DNA of 5,759 nucleotides from Planctomycetota bacterium. Its GTDB lineage: Bacteria > Planctomycetota > Phycisphaerae > UBA1845 > PWPN01. Within the stretch, counting starts at the first letter, position 1. Each line of letters opens with the position of its first letter. Positions 1 through 5,577 of this stretch are shown here, piece after piece. The notes below the pieces were generated by a model, which had not been told where the DNA came from, did no database searches, and saw nothing but the letters and a program-made list of their open reading frames with translations. The stretch spans positions 1,469,902 through 1,475,660 of the forward strand of contig CP070790.1 of NCBI GenBank assembly GCA_020346805.1, given 5' to 3'. Made by a program: the position numbers and the translations under genes.

Positions 1-840
1 ATTGAGGTATACGAAATTGATCTGGGCCTTACAACTATCCTGAACATGTATACCGGCCCCACTGCAACCAAGCCTCATGTTACCCTTGACATCAATCCCG
101 ACAATGGGACTTTGTATGTGACCAGCGAACTCCTGAACAATGATGGGAATCTTAACAAAGGTGACTTAATCGCCTTCGATACCTCCGGTGGGTCGACATC
201 ATCATATACAACGCTGATTGAGGCTACCTCGCTGGCTGATCCCAGTTGGCAGGCACCCTACGGCCTCATCTATCGCGGCCTGAACAACCCGGATCGCAGG
301 CCGACAATTTTGATTTTGATGATGGGACTGACTAATGACACGCCTGAGCCCCAGTTGGAGTTTTACCTGGATCAGACGGACGGAAACGGCAATCTGGTCA
401 AACGCGGCGAGCCTTTCAATCTTAGAAGGGGCAGCGGCGGTGATCTTGACCTGGCCAGCAGGATTTGCTGGGTGACTGACGCCAAAGGTGGCGGAAGCAT
501 ACAGGGCTTGCTGCCTAATGATAGCTACTTCCATCCGACGACAAGCGGTTCCGGAACGGACTCGGCCAGCCCGCCGGGTACACCAGTTTGTAACATGGAC
601 GGTGTTTGGGCGGACGCAGATAAGGACGGCGATTTGGATCAGGATGATTTTGCCATGTTTCAGGCATGTTATACCGGTGTGGATGGTGGGATTCTATCAA
701 ACCCGGTTTATTGTCAGTGCTTCAATCGTGATGGTGATACCGATATAGATAATGATGACTTCACTCCGTTCCAGGATTGTGCTACCGGGCCGGCGATACC
801 TTTTGATCTGAATAATCCGCCTGTAGGCTGCATTCCCTGA
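1..840 (+). CDS. Secreted protein, 3' part: beta-propeller-like region plus C-terminal dockerin-like tandem EF-hands (5' truncated by window)
   Basis: The frame is open from base 1 to the TGA at 838-840, giving 279 visible residues. The ATG at 46 is probably internal because residues upstream (IEVYEIDLG) continue the same style of sequence. The N-terminal part is rich in beta-strand-like segments with turns such as NPDNGTLYVTS and GDLIAFDTSGG, which resemble propeller blades; this is a weak resemblance, not a family call. The C-terminal part carries two calcium-loop motifs. The first (613-648) has Asp at loop positions 1, 3, 5, 7, 9 and 12. The second (724-759) has Asn at 1 and Asp at 3, 5, 7, 9 and 12. 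Each loop is followed by Phe and then a Phe-Gln-x-Cys type helix, and the loops lie 37 residues apart. Cysteines cluster around both loops (VCNMDG, QACYTG, YCQC, QDCATG, GCIP). Paired loops like these are dockerin-type and are common at the C-termini of exported Phycisphaerae proteins. The role is probably extracellular attachment or calcium-stabilised folding; the partner is unknown. Confidence 0.8.
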   Translation: MEVYEIDLGLTTILNMYTGPTATKPHVTLDINPDNGTLYVTSELLNNDGNLNKGDLIAFDTSGGSTSSYTTLIEATSLADPSWQAPYGLIYRGLNNPDRRPTILILMMGLTNDTPEPQLEFYLDQTDGNGNLVKRGEPFNLRRGSGGDLDLASRICWVTDAKGGGSIQGLLPNDSYFHPTTSGSGTDSASPPGTPVCNMDGVWADADKDGDLDQDDFAMFQACYTGVDGGILSNPVYCQCFNRDGDTDIDNDDFTPFQDCATGPAIPFDLNNPPVGCIP

Positions 841-1031
841 GAAGGCGAATGATTCGGGGTAAGGGAGACTATTTTTACTTTTTTCTTTTGAGGCATCGTA
901 CACTTCGTCGATGTATTTGATCCGTGCTTCTTGAGGCGTGGGTCACCCGGGGGTGGTGAGGGCAAAGTTGAGTTCTCATGTTCAAGACATTGTCTGTAAA
1001 AAATGGCAGTGTCATATTCCCTAAAAAACGC

Positions 1032-1164
1032 GGATATCGCGGTTCGAGTAATAATTATACAGGTATGGTTTACAATCTTTCAAAAAGGCCTCCTCAGCGT
1101 GTTTTTATACCGTTTTCTATCTTGCAGTGGGCCTGGGCTAAGGTAATTATATAAGGATATCGCG
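1032..1164. repeat. Short direct repeat GGATATCGCG, two copies (1032-1041, 1155-1164)
   Basis: The 10-mer GGATATCGCG occurs at 1032-1041 and again at 1155-1164 within the AT-rich gap. The first copy is embedded in CGCG-GATAT-CGCG (1029-1041). The second copy overlaps the 14-bp palindrome at 1158-1171. Two related GC-rich blocks in otherwise AT-rich upstream DNA could be binding sites for one regulator. No regulator is known, so this is only a sequence observation with a functional guess. Confidence 0.4.
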
Positions 1165-1171
1165 CGCGATA
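1158..1171. promoter_or_regulatory. Perfect 14-bp palindrome TATCGCGCGCGATA
   Basis: TATCGCGCGCGATA equals its own reverse complement over all 14 bases, and symmetry ends at 1157/1172. It lies about 300 bp upstream of the prepilin-like gene in AT-rich DNA. A perfect uninterrupted dyad of this kind is typical of a dimeric protein's operator, but alternating CG can also arise by chance or be a methylation or restriction target. The palindrome is certain; the regulatory role is inference. Confidence 0.35.
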
Positions 1172-1230
1172 CATATTTCAGAAAATATTTAATAATGTGG
1201 GTAATTATGCGTTTTTAAAATTGCATTTAA

Positions 1231-1257
1231 TTGTCATGCGTGATAGTTTAGTATTTA
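1231..1257 (+). promoter_or_regulatory. Weak sigma70-like promoter candidate
   Basis: TTGTCA (1231-1236) resembles a -35 box and TATTTA (1252-1257) resembles a -10 box, with a short 15-base spacer. TTTATT (1254-1259) would give a 17-base spacer but matches the consensus less well. It sits at the downstream end of the AT-rich block and points toward the gene at 1470, implying a leader of about 200 bases. AT-rich DNA produces such matches easily, so confidence is low. Confidence 0.15.
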
Positions 1258-1325
1258 TTAGGGCTGTTTGTGTTGGTATTATATGTGATGTGGGAAGGAG
1301 TATCCGGAGTTGGCGAAGTCTGCAG

Positions 1326-1374
1326 CGCCCATCGTTGATGTGATGTTATCAACGGCAGAAACGTACACTGGGCG
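1326..1374 (+). other. Potential folded RNA leader (nested stems) upstream of the prepilin-like gene
   Basis: CGTTGAT (1333-1339) pairs perfectly with ATCAACG (1348-1354) around an 8-base loop, and a T-G wobble at 1332/1355 can extend it. An outer stem, CGCCCA (1326-1331) with TGGGCG (1369-1374), can close around this hairpin with an internal loop on the 3' side. If transcribed, this would be a two-part fold about 95 bases before the start codon at 1470. No known riboswitch consensus is recognised and no U-tract follows, so it is not called a terminator. Confidence 0.3.
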
Positions 1375-1452
1375 GACACCGAAACGTGATGTGTAATATG
1401 CAGGAGCTGGACTTTGCCGGTGATTATGTGCTGTATGAGTGAATACCCTTAC

Positions 1453-1458
1453 GAGGAG
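1453..1458 (+). promoter_or_regulatory. Ribosome binding site of the prepilin-like gene
   Basis: GAGGAG lies 11 bases before the ATG at 1470, slightly long spacing but the only good match. It supports this ATG; there is no in-frame ATG between it and the hydrophobic segment, so translation must begin here for the pilin-type N-terminus to be made. Confidence 0.6.
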
Positions 1459-1469
1459 TAATAACCATT

Positions 1470-2483
1470 ATGTTACTGAACCAAAGCTCTCCTGATCCTG
1501 ATTCTTACTCTTTAGGCATTCCGGTACCGAGAAGAGATTTTCGGTATGGAATATGCCGCGCATTCACATTGATCGAGGTCCTGGTGGTGGTAGCCATTAT
1601 TGCCTTGCTGATTTCCATACTGCTGCCCTCATTAAAAAAGGCCCGCGAACAAGCCCTGATAGCTTCATGCCAGGCCAACTGCAAGCAAATCGGAACAGTA
1701 ACTAGCACGTATCGGGCTGAGTTTAAGGGTTATCTGCCTGTCCTGTTCAACTATCACCACGCTGCATACGCCCCCGCGAGATGTAGCTATTTATCCATTG
1801 CCTTTCGTTCCTACAACAAAGCGACTGCCAATATGAGCAGAATTGAAGCAAAAACCGGAGGAATGTTTGATCCCAATGAAGATTGGATAAGCACGGTTGG
1901 AGAAGAAAAATATCAAGAATACGAGGAACGTTTGCTTCCCGACTACTATGTATGTCCATTTGAACAGGGAAAGGGCGCTGGAGAGGTGATTAGTGGAAAA
2001 GTGTCCTCAGAGTATTTCTTTAAAGAGTATAAGGGCCGGATTGAATATTACCATACCTGGATGTGGGATGGTACGGTCAAGGGGATGACGCATGGAGGGC
2101 GAACTGTAGCGCACACCAGCTTTACATGGAACAAGCTCGTACTAAAAGAGAGACCAAAGTTCCCACCTCCGCTTGGTGGTACTGTTCCACCGAAATCGGG
2201 AGCCGTACTTTACACCGGACCCTCCTCCATAGAAACTGCGAGTAACTCCCACTGCAGGTGGGATATCGGCGAAGCCCGTCGCATGAGGTTGGAAAGTCCT
2301 AACAAGGCCGCAGTGGTGTGGTGTGCCAAGGGAGAATGGACAGGTTGGACGGACAAGACAATTGGTAAAGTCAAATGGTACAACCATAACAGTCATCGTA
2401 GGAGCACGGGCGGCGGCACAAACGCCATCTTTGCCGACAGTCATGTCGAATGGGTCATAGGGACCGGTATCGGCTGGCCGTAA
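1470..2483 (+). CDS. Prepilin-type N-terminal methylation / H-X9-DG-like protein (pseudopilin family)
   Basis: This is a 337-residue protein with a 31-residue basic leader, then FTLIEVLVVVAIIALL from Phe32, a type IV pilin/type II secretion pseudopilin signature with the conserved Glu at mature position 5 (Glu36). The hydrophobic helix runs to about residue 53 and is followed by the LLPSLKKAREQA segment typical of planctomycete members. Cleavage by prepilin peptidase would fall after Ala31, where Gly is usual. The middle is family-like, with a VCPFEQ segment near 161-166. The C-terminus, GGGTNAIFADSHVEWV (314-329), matches the H-X9-DG processing-associated motif in shape, but the His is Thr313 and the DG is Asp323-Ser324. 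Such proteins occur in many paralogues in planctomycete genomes; their exact role (minor pseudopilin, secretion or surface protein) is not settled. The protein should be anchored in the inner membrane with the C-terminus outside. The sulfatase start lies 63 bp downstream. Confidence 0.88.
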   Translation: MLLNQSSPDPDSYSLGIPVPRRDFRYGICRAFTLIEVLVVVAIIALLISILLPSLKKAREQALIASCQANCKQIGTVTSTYRAEFKGYLPVLFNYHHAAYAPARCSYLSIAFRSYNKATANMSRIEAKTGGMFDPNEDWISTVGEEKYQEYEERLLPDYYVCPFEQGKGAGEVISGKVSSEYFFKEYKGRIEYYHTWMWDGTVKGMTHGGRTVAHTSFTWNKLVLKERPKFPPPLGGTVPPKSGAVLYTGPSSIETASNSHCRWDIGEARRMRLESPNKAAVVWCAKGEWTGWTDKTIGKVKWYNHNSHRRSTGGGTNAIFADSHVEWVIGTGIGWP

Positions 2484-2513
2484 CCGTTCTTTAACTAACC
2501 CTCGTATTAAATC

Positions 2514-2526
2514 ATATCTGAGATAT
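2514..2526. promoter_or_regulatory. Short dyad ATATCT-G-AGATAT before the sulfatase gene
   Basis: Two 6-base arms (2514-2519 and 2521-2526) are perfect reverse complements around one central G. The dyad lies 20 bases before the sulfatase start in the 63-bp gap. With a one-base centre it cannot form a normal RNA hairpin, so if functional it would be a protein-binding site. A dyad this short may be chance. Confidence 0.2.
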
Positions 2527-2546
2527 ACTGTTTCGGCAGGTGTTGT

Positions 2547-3965
2547 ATGAGTCGAAAACAAAACGCTTCTGGCATGATGCGCAAAGTTATTTGTTGCGCT
2601 ATCTCTGTAAATCTGGCAATCATGTTATACCATCCTGTGCCGCGGACTGCCTGGGCGGCGGAAGGCAAAGCCAGACCCAACATTATCTTTTTTCTGGCGG
2701 ATGATATGCGCTGGGATGCGATGGGTTGTGCGGGCAACAGGATCATCCAAACGCCCCATCTCGACCGGCTTGCAGAGCGGGGCGTACGTTTTACAAATGG
2801 TTTCGTTACCACGTCAATTTGTGCGGTGTCCAGGGCCAGCCTGCTCACCGGCCAGTACGAAAGTCGGCACCAGATCCATGACTTTGTCACTTCGCTTTCG
2901 CCGACGGCATTCGCCGGGACTTTTCCTGCCCTGCTGCGGCAAAGCGGTTATCGAACCGGTTTCGTCGGCAAATGGGGAGTGGGCATGGATAAGCCGGTTC
3001 CACAAGATCGATTTGATTATTGGGCCGGCTGGAATGACTGGGGTATGTACTTTGAAAAAGGGGATCCGGAACACCGTACGCAGAAGACGCGCAAGCAGGC
3101 GTTGAGCTTTATCCGGCAATTTGCCGCTCAGGAACCTTTTATGCTGTGGGTGAGTTTCAAGGCCCCACACTCACAGGATCACCATCCCAAACAGTTTCTG
3201 CCGGAACCGCGGTTGGATGATTTGTATAAGGGCGTAACGATTCCGGTGCCCAAGACGGCCAATCAGGAATCGTTCGAGAAGATGCCGCCGTTCGTACAGA
3301 CTTCAGAAAATCGACTGCGGTGGCTGCTCCGCTTTACCACGCCTCAAATGTTCCAGGAATCAGTCAAGAATTATTATCGCCTGATTAGCGGAATTGATTA
3401 TACGGTGGGCGAAGTTCTGGGCCTGATCGATGAGCTGAAAATCAGCGAAAATACTGTGGTTATCTTCTCATCAGACAACGGATTCTTTTTGGGCGAGCAC
3501 GGGATGGCGGGTAAGTGGCTCATGCATGAAGAATCCATTCGGATACCGCTGGTGATTTACGACCCGAAGTTACCGAAGGCACGATGCGGCCGACTTGCCG
3601 ATCAGATGGTATTGAATCTCGATGTAGCTCCGACGATCCTGGACATAGCGGGCGTGGCCATCCCCGAAGTCATGCAGGGGCGCAGCTTAAAGCCGCTTAT
3701 GCTCGGCCCCGCGAGCGAATGGCGCAAAGAGTGGTTTTACGAGCATAGCCACCGGCATCCCTGGCCCATTTACGGAAGTCAAGGCGTTCGCACCGAGCGC
3801 TGGAAATATATCCGGTACCTTGACACGGAACCGCTTTACGAGGAATTGTTCGATCTCAAGAATGATCCACTGGAAGAACATAATCTGGCTTCCGACAAGC
3901 AGCATGTCAAGGTGCTCAACAAGATGCGGCAACGATTCGAAGCGATGCGGGAAAGTGCCAAATAG
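2547..3965 (+). CDS. Exported formylglycine-dependent sulfatase (S1/arylsulfatase family)
   Basis: The predicted 472-residue enzyme hydrolyses sulfate esters, probably from a sulfated polysaccharide or its oligosaccharides. An N-terminal signal peptide is visible: basic n-region to Lys13, hydrophobic core around 14-28, and a likely cut after AWA (about residue 37). The sulfatase fold begins at RPNIIFFLADD, with Asp52/Asp53 as calcium ligands. The maturation motif is CAVSRASLLTG from Cys92, the residue converted to formylglycine, followed by Arg96. Other active-site elements are GKWG (Lys142), APH (His208), SSDNG (Asp310-Asn311, calcium ligands) and GKWLMHE (Lys323, His327). The C-terminal subdomain ends with RTERWKYIRY and the LYEELFDLKNDPLEEHNLA segment typical of S1 sulfatases. 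Length is normal and no motif is broken. Position +2 of the maturation motif is Val rather than the Pro or Ala of the classic signature. ATG 2547 is preceded by a modest GGCAGG six bases upstream; ATG 2574 and 2577 lack a better site. The maturase is not in this window, and the sulfatase subfamily and substrate cannot be fixed from sequence alone. Confidence 0.94.
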   Translation: MSRKQNASGMMRKVICCAISVNLAIMLYHPVPRTAWAAEGKARPNIIFFLADDMRWDAMGCAGNRIIQTPHLDRLAERGVRFTNGFVTTSICAVSRASLLTGQYESRHQIHDFVTSLSPTAFAGTFPALLRQSGYRTGFVGKWGVGMDKPVPQDRFDYWAGWNDWGMYFEKGDPEHRTQKTRKQALSFIRQFAAQEPFMLWVSFKAPHSQDHHPKQFLPEPRLDDLYKGVTIPVPKTANQESFEKMPPFVQTSENRLRWLLRFTTPQMFQESVKNYYRLISGIDYTVGEVLGLIDELKISENTVVIFSSDNGFFLGEHGMAGKWLMHEESIRIPLVIYDPKLPKARCGRLADQMVLNLDVAPTILDIAGVAIPEVMQGRSLKPLMLGPASEWRKEWFYEHSHRHPWPIYGSQGVRTERWKYIRYLDTEPLYEELFDLKNDPLEEHNLASDKQHVKVLNKMRQRFEAMRESAK

Positions 3966-4055
3966 TTTTATTAAAGCTGCCGCTGGTATGAGTATGGCAG
4001 GCTTGCGGAATAATCTAATCCTTTATGGTTTTTGTCCTCCTTTTTAAATACCAAA

Positions 4056-4082
4056 GTTTTACAATCAGCATGCCTGTAAAAC
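4056..4082. repeat. Inverted repeat GTTTTACA...TGTAAAAC in the sulfatase-esterase gap
   Basis: GTTTTACA (4056-4063) and TGTAAAAC (4075-4082) are perfect 8-base inverted repeats separated by 11 bases, centre to centre about two helical turns. This is the spacing of a bipartite operator for a dimeric regulator. As RNA it would be a weak A/U-rich hairpin with no trailing U-tract, so it is not a convincing terminator. It lies about 160 bases upstream of the esterase start. The rest of the 278-bp gap (3966-4243) holds nothing else convincing; frames there are under 20 codons or lack start signals. Confidence 0.35.
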
Positions 4083-4231
4083 ATTAGTATGAGAACGTTT
4101 TTGCCCAGGGAGGTTTTATCCGCTGCTGGAGATTGGGTATCATAATGCTGGAAAAGAGTAAGGGATGTTGATAACAATGTCCCGTGAGAAAATGTCGGAG
4201 TATTCAACGCCTACAGGCTGATCCGCAATAC

Positions 4232-4236
4232 AGGAG
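4232..4236 (+). promoter_or_regulatory. Ribosome binding site that fixes the esterase start at 4244
   Basis: AGGAG lies 7 bases before ATG 4244, an ideal distance. The frame extends upstream to a GTG at 4184, which has no comparable site and would add 20 residues (MRKCRSIQRL...) before the signal peptide. The ATG start places the hydrophobic segment right at the N-terminus, as expected for an exported protein. Confidence 0.75.
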
Positions 4237-4243
4237 ACCTGCG

Positions 4244-5380
4244 ATGCCTCGATCTTTTGTTGCCATTTTCTGTGTCCTCTTTTTCATCTGGTGCATTCTG
4301 GATGAGCCGTTGTCCGCTCAGGATTCTACCCCACAACCCGGTCGTGAGGAACCTTCCCGGCAAAACGACAAAGACAGAAACCGGCTCTTGAAGAAATACG
4401 ATAAGGATGGGGATGGGAAAATCAGTTCCGCAGAAATCCAGGCGGTAAGGAGAGAGCGTAGGAGATCACGTCCACCGCTTCCACCGGCGAACTTTGCTGA
4501 CGTTAGTTACGGCAAGCATCCACACCAGAAACTCGATCTTTGGCTGGCCAAATCGAGTAAGCCCACACCGTTGGTGGTTCATTTTCATGGGGGCGGATTT
4601 GCCGGCCATTCGGGCAGCCGACATTCGCTCAACAGAGAACTGCTGGCCGCCTGTTTGAAGGCGGGCATCTCGGTGGCAACTGCTGATTATCGTGTTACGG
4701 AGGATGCAACGTTACCGATTCCCATGCACGATGCCGCGAGGTCCATACAGTTTTTGCGCTACCATGCCAAGAAGTATAAGCTTGATCCGCGCAAAGTGGC
4801 GGCCCATGGCGGATCAGGGGGTGGGGGCATCTCGTTATGGTTGGCCTATCATGACGATTTGGCCGATTCGGCCAGTGACGATCCGATTAAACGCCAATCG
4901 AGCCGATTGACCTGTGCGGTAGTGAGGGGTGCTCAGACCTCCTACGATCCACGATTTATCGATAAGCTTTTCAGTAAGCGCGATCTCTGGTCAGATACGG
5001 AGAACCTCGGCCGACTCAGCCGATTCTACGGCCTGGCGAAAGATGAGATCAAGACGGAAAGAGCATACAAACTTTATGAGGAAGCGGCACCTATTACACA
5101 TGTTTCCGTCGGCGATCCACCGGTCTACATGTTTTATGGAGTTCCGGACGGCCCGGTTACAGAGGATACCCCGCAAGGGATCTGGGTACATCATCCTCGT
5201 TTCGCCGAACCGCTTAAACAGAAGGCTGAATCGCTGAAGCTGGAATTAGTGGTTAAACTGGCGAAAGACTATCCCAAGGGTGGCAGTAAAGTTGTTACCG
5301 CAGATATGATTGCCTTTTTAAAAAGGCACTTCGATGCTGTAGACTTGCCGACAACTATGCCCCGAACCGAAGGCAACTGA
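4244..5380 (+). CDS. Exported EF-hand / alpha/beta-hydrolase esterase (carbohydrate-esterase-like)
   Basis: From ATG 4244 the protein has 378 residues. Residues 1-25 form a signal peptide (hydrophobic FVAIFCVLFFIWCIL, likely cut after LSA). A charged linker leads to one EF-hand calcium loop at Asp53-Glu64 (DKDGDGKISSAE, with ligands at 53, 55, 57, 59, 61 and 64), then a basic segment. The alpha/beta-hydrolase domain starts near residue 84. It has the oxyanion motif HFHGGGFAG (113-121), DYR at 148-150, and the nucleophile elbow GGSGG with Ser191. Toward the end, PPVYMFYGVPD (292-302) is a likely site of the catalytic Asp and HHP (316-318) a likely site of the catalytic His; these two assignments are by family pattern. 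It resembles bacterial Abhydrolase_3/BD-FAE-type esterases that remove acyl groups from polysaccharides, though lipase or peptidase activity is not excluded. It lies 278 bp after the sulfatase, so it may have its own promoter. Joint action on a sulfated, acylated glycan is inference. Confidence 0.88.
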   Translation: MPRSFVAIFCVLFFIWCILDEPLSAQDSTPQPGREEPSRQNDKDRNRLLKKYDKDGDGKISSAEIQAVRRERRRSRPPLPPANFADVSYGKHPHQKLDLWLAKSSKPTPLVVHFHGGGFAGHSGSRHSLNRELLAACLKAGISVATADYRVTEDATLPIPMHDAARSIQFLRYHAKKYKLDPRKVAAHGGSGGGGISLWLAYHDDLADSASDDPIKRQSSRLTCAVVRGAQTSYDPRFIDKLFSKRDLWSDTENLGRLSRFYGLAKDEIKTERAYKLYEEAAPITHVSVGDPPVYMFYGVPDGPVTEDTPQGIWVHHPRFAEPLKQKAESLKLELVVKLAKDYPKGGSKVVTADMIAFLKRHFDAVDLPTTMPRTEGN

Positions 5381-5382
5381 CA

Positions 5383-5401
5383 TGCCGAAAGATATTCGGT
5401 A
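5383..5401 (+). terminator. Small hairpin just after the esterase stop (weak terminator candidate)
   Basis: CCGAA (5385-5389) pairs with TTCGG (5395-5399) around a 5-base loop, and a G-T wobble and one T-A pair extend the stem to seven. It begins 3 bases after the TGA. No U-tract follows, so it is a poor match to an intrinsic terminator and may only be a 3'-end stem protecting the mRNA. Confidence 0.25.
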
Positions 5402-5500
5402 ACGAGATTTAATCTGACAGGAGCAGTGAGGATCCTGGAGGTAGTTAGGACAAATAATATGCCCTTGTGAAGTGTAGATGGCAAATCCCGAGTTACTACT

Positions 5501-5521
5501 GGCAAAGCAATTGCCTTTGCC
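5501..5521 (+). terminator. Hairpin GGCAAAG...CTTTGCC followed by T-rich DNA (possible terminator or operator)
   Basis: GGCAAAG (5501-5507) and CTTTGCC (5515-5521) form a perfect 7-bp stem with a 7-base loop. A T-rich stretch with a TTTTT run begins within about 15 bases (5526-5550), too far for a textbook intrinsic terminator. TATACT at 5527-5532 resembles a -10 box for the next gene, but no good -35 box is seen at the right distance, so the dyad could instead be an operator. Both readings are uncertain. Confidence 0.3.
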
Positions 5522-5564
5522 GATCTTATACTATTTTTCTATTATTGTTAGGTGTATGACTTTT

Positions 5565-5569
5565 GGAGG
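5565..5569 (+). promoter_or_regulatory. Ribosome binding site deciding a GTG start at 5578
   Basis: GGAGG (5565-5569) lies 8 bases before GTG 5578. The in-frame ATG at 5590 is 20 bases away, too far for this site, so the GTG is preferred. The site is one of the strongest in the window. Confidence 0.65.
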
Positions 5570-5577
5570 ATAGGTTG

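Larger units (their letters stand above)
841..1469. other. Long intergenic region (629 bp), AT-rich in the middle
   Basis: No convincing gene is seen on either strand. The first part (to about 900) is T-rich after the stop codon, but no clear stem precedes the T runs, so no terminator is called there. From about 1020 to 1270 the composition becomes clearly more AT-rich than the flanking genes, which suits a promoter region. Short repeats in it include a perfect 14-bp palindrome (1158-1171), a 10-bp direct repeat (1032-1041 and 1155-1164), GGTAATTAT twice (1142-1150 and 1200-1208) and a hairpin-forming stretch (1326-1374). Only very short open frames exist near 1310-1442; these are discussed under findings. 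Confidence 0.6.

Noticed and set aside
944..955. CACCC-GG-GGGTG inverted repeat as a terminator of the first gene
   Set aside because: The 2-base loop is too small for a hairpin and no T-run follows.
697..965. Minus-strand frames over the end of the first gene and the start of the gap
   Set aside because: They overlap the dockerin-like coding sequence antisense, have low-complexity or unconvincing products, and lack ribosome binding sites.
1029..1060. TTCGAGT resembling a tRNA T-loop next to CGCG repeats
   Set aside because: The flanking bases cannot form the T-stem (GC-rich on one side, AATAA on the other) and no acceptor or anticodon stem is found.
3971..4207. 78-codon minus-strand frame across the sulfatase-esterase gap
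   Set aside because: It relies on a TTG start without a Shine-Dalgarno site and has no recognisable product or signal.
4165..4221. 18-codon frame starting MLITMSREK just upstream of the esterase
   Set aside because: It is short, has a poor ribosome site and no leader-peptide features such as runs of regulatory codons or an attenuator; likely chance.
4184..4243. Longer esterase using the GTG at 4184
   Set aside because: There is no ribosome binding site, and it would put 20 extra residues before the signal peptide; ATG 4244 has AGGAG at 7 bases.
5419..5469. Tiny GTG-started frame after AGGAG downstream of the esterase
   Set aside because: It is only about 14 codons, with no conserved feature and no reason beyond a chance Shine-Dalgarno-like sequence.
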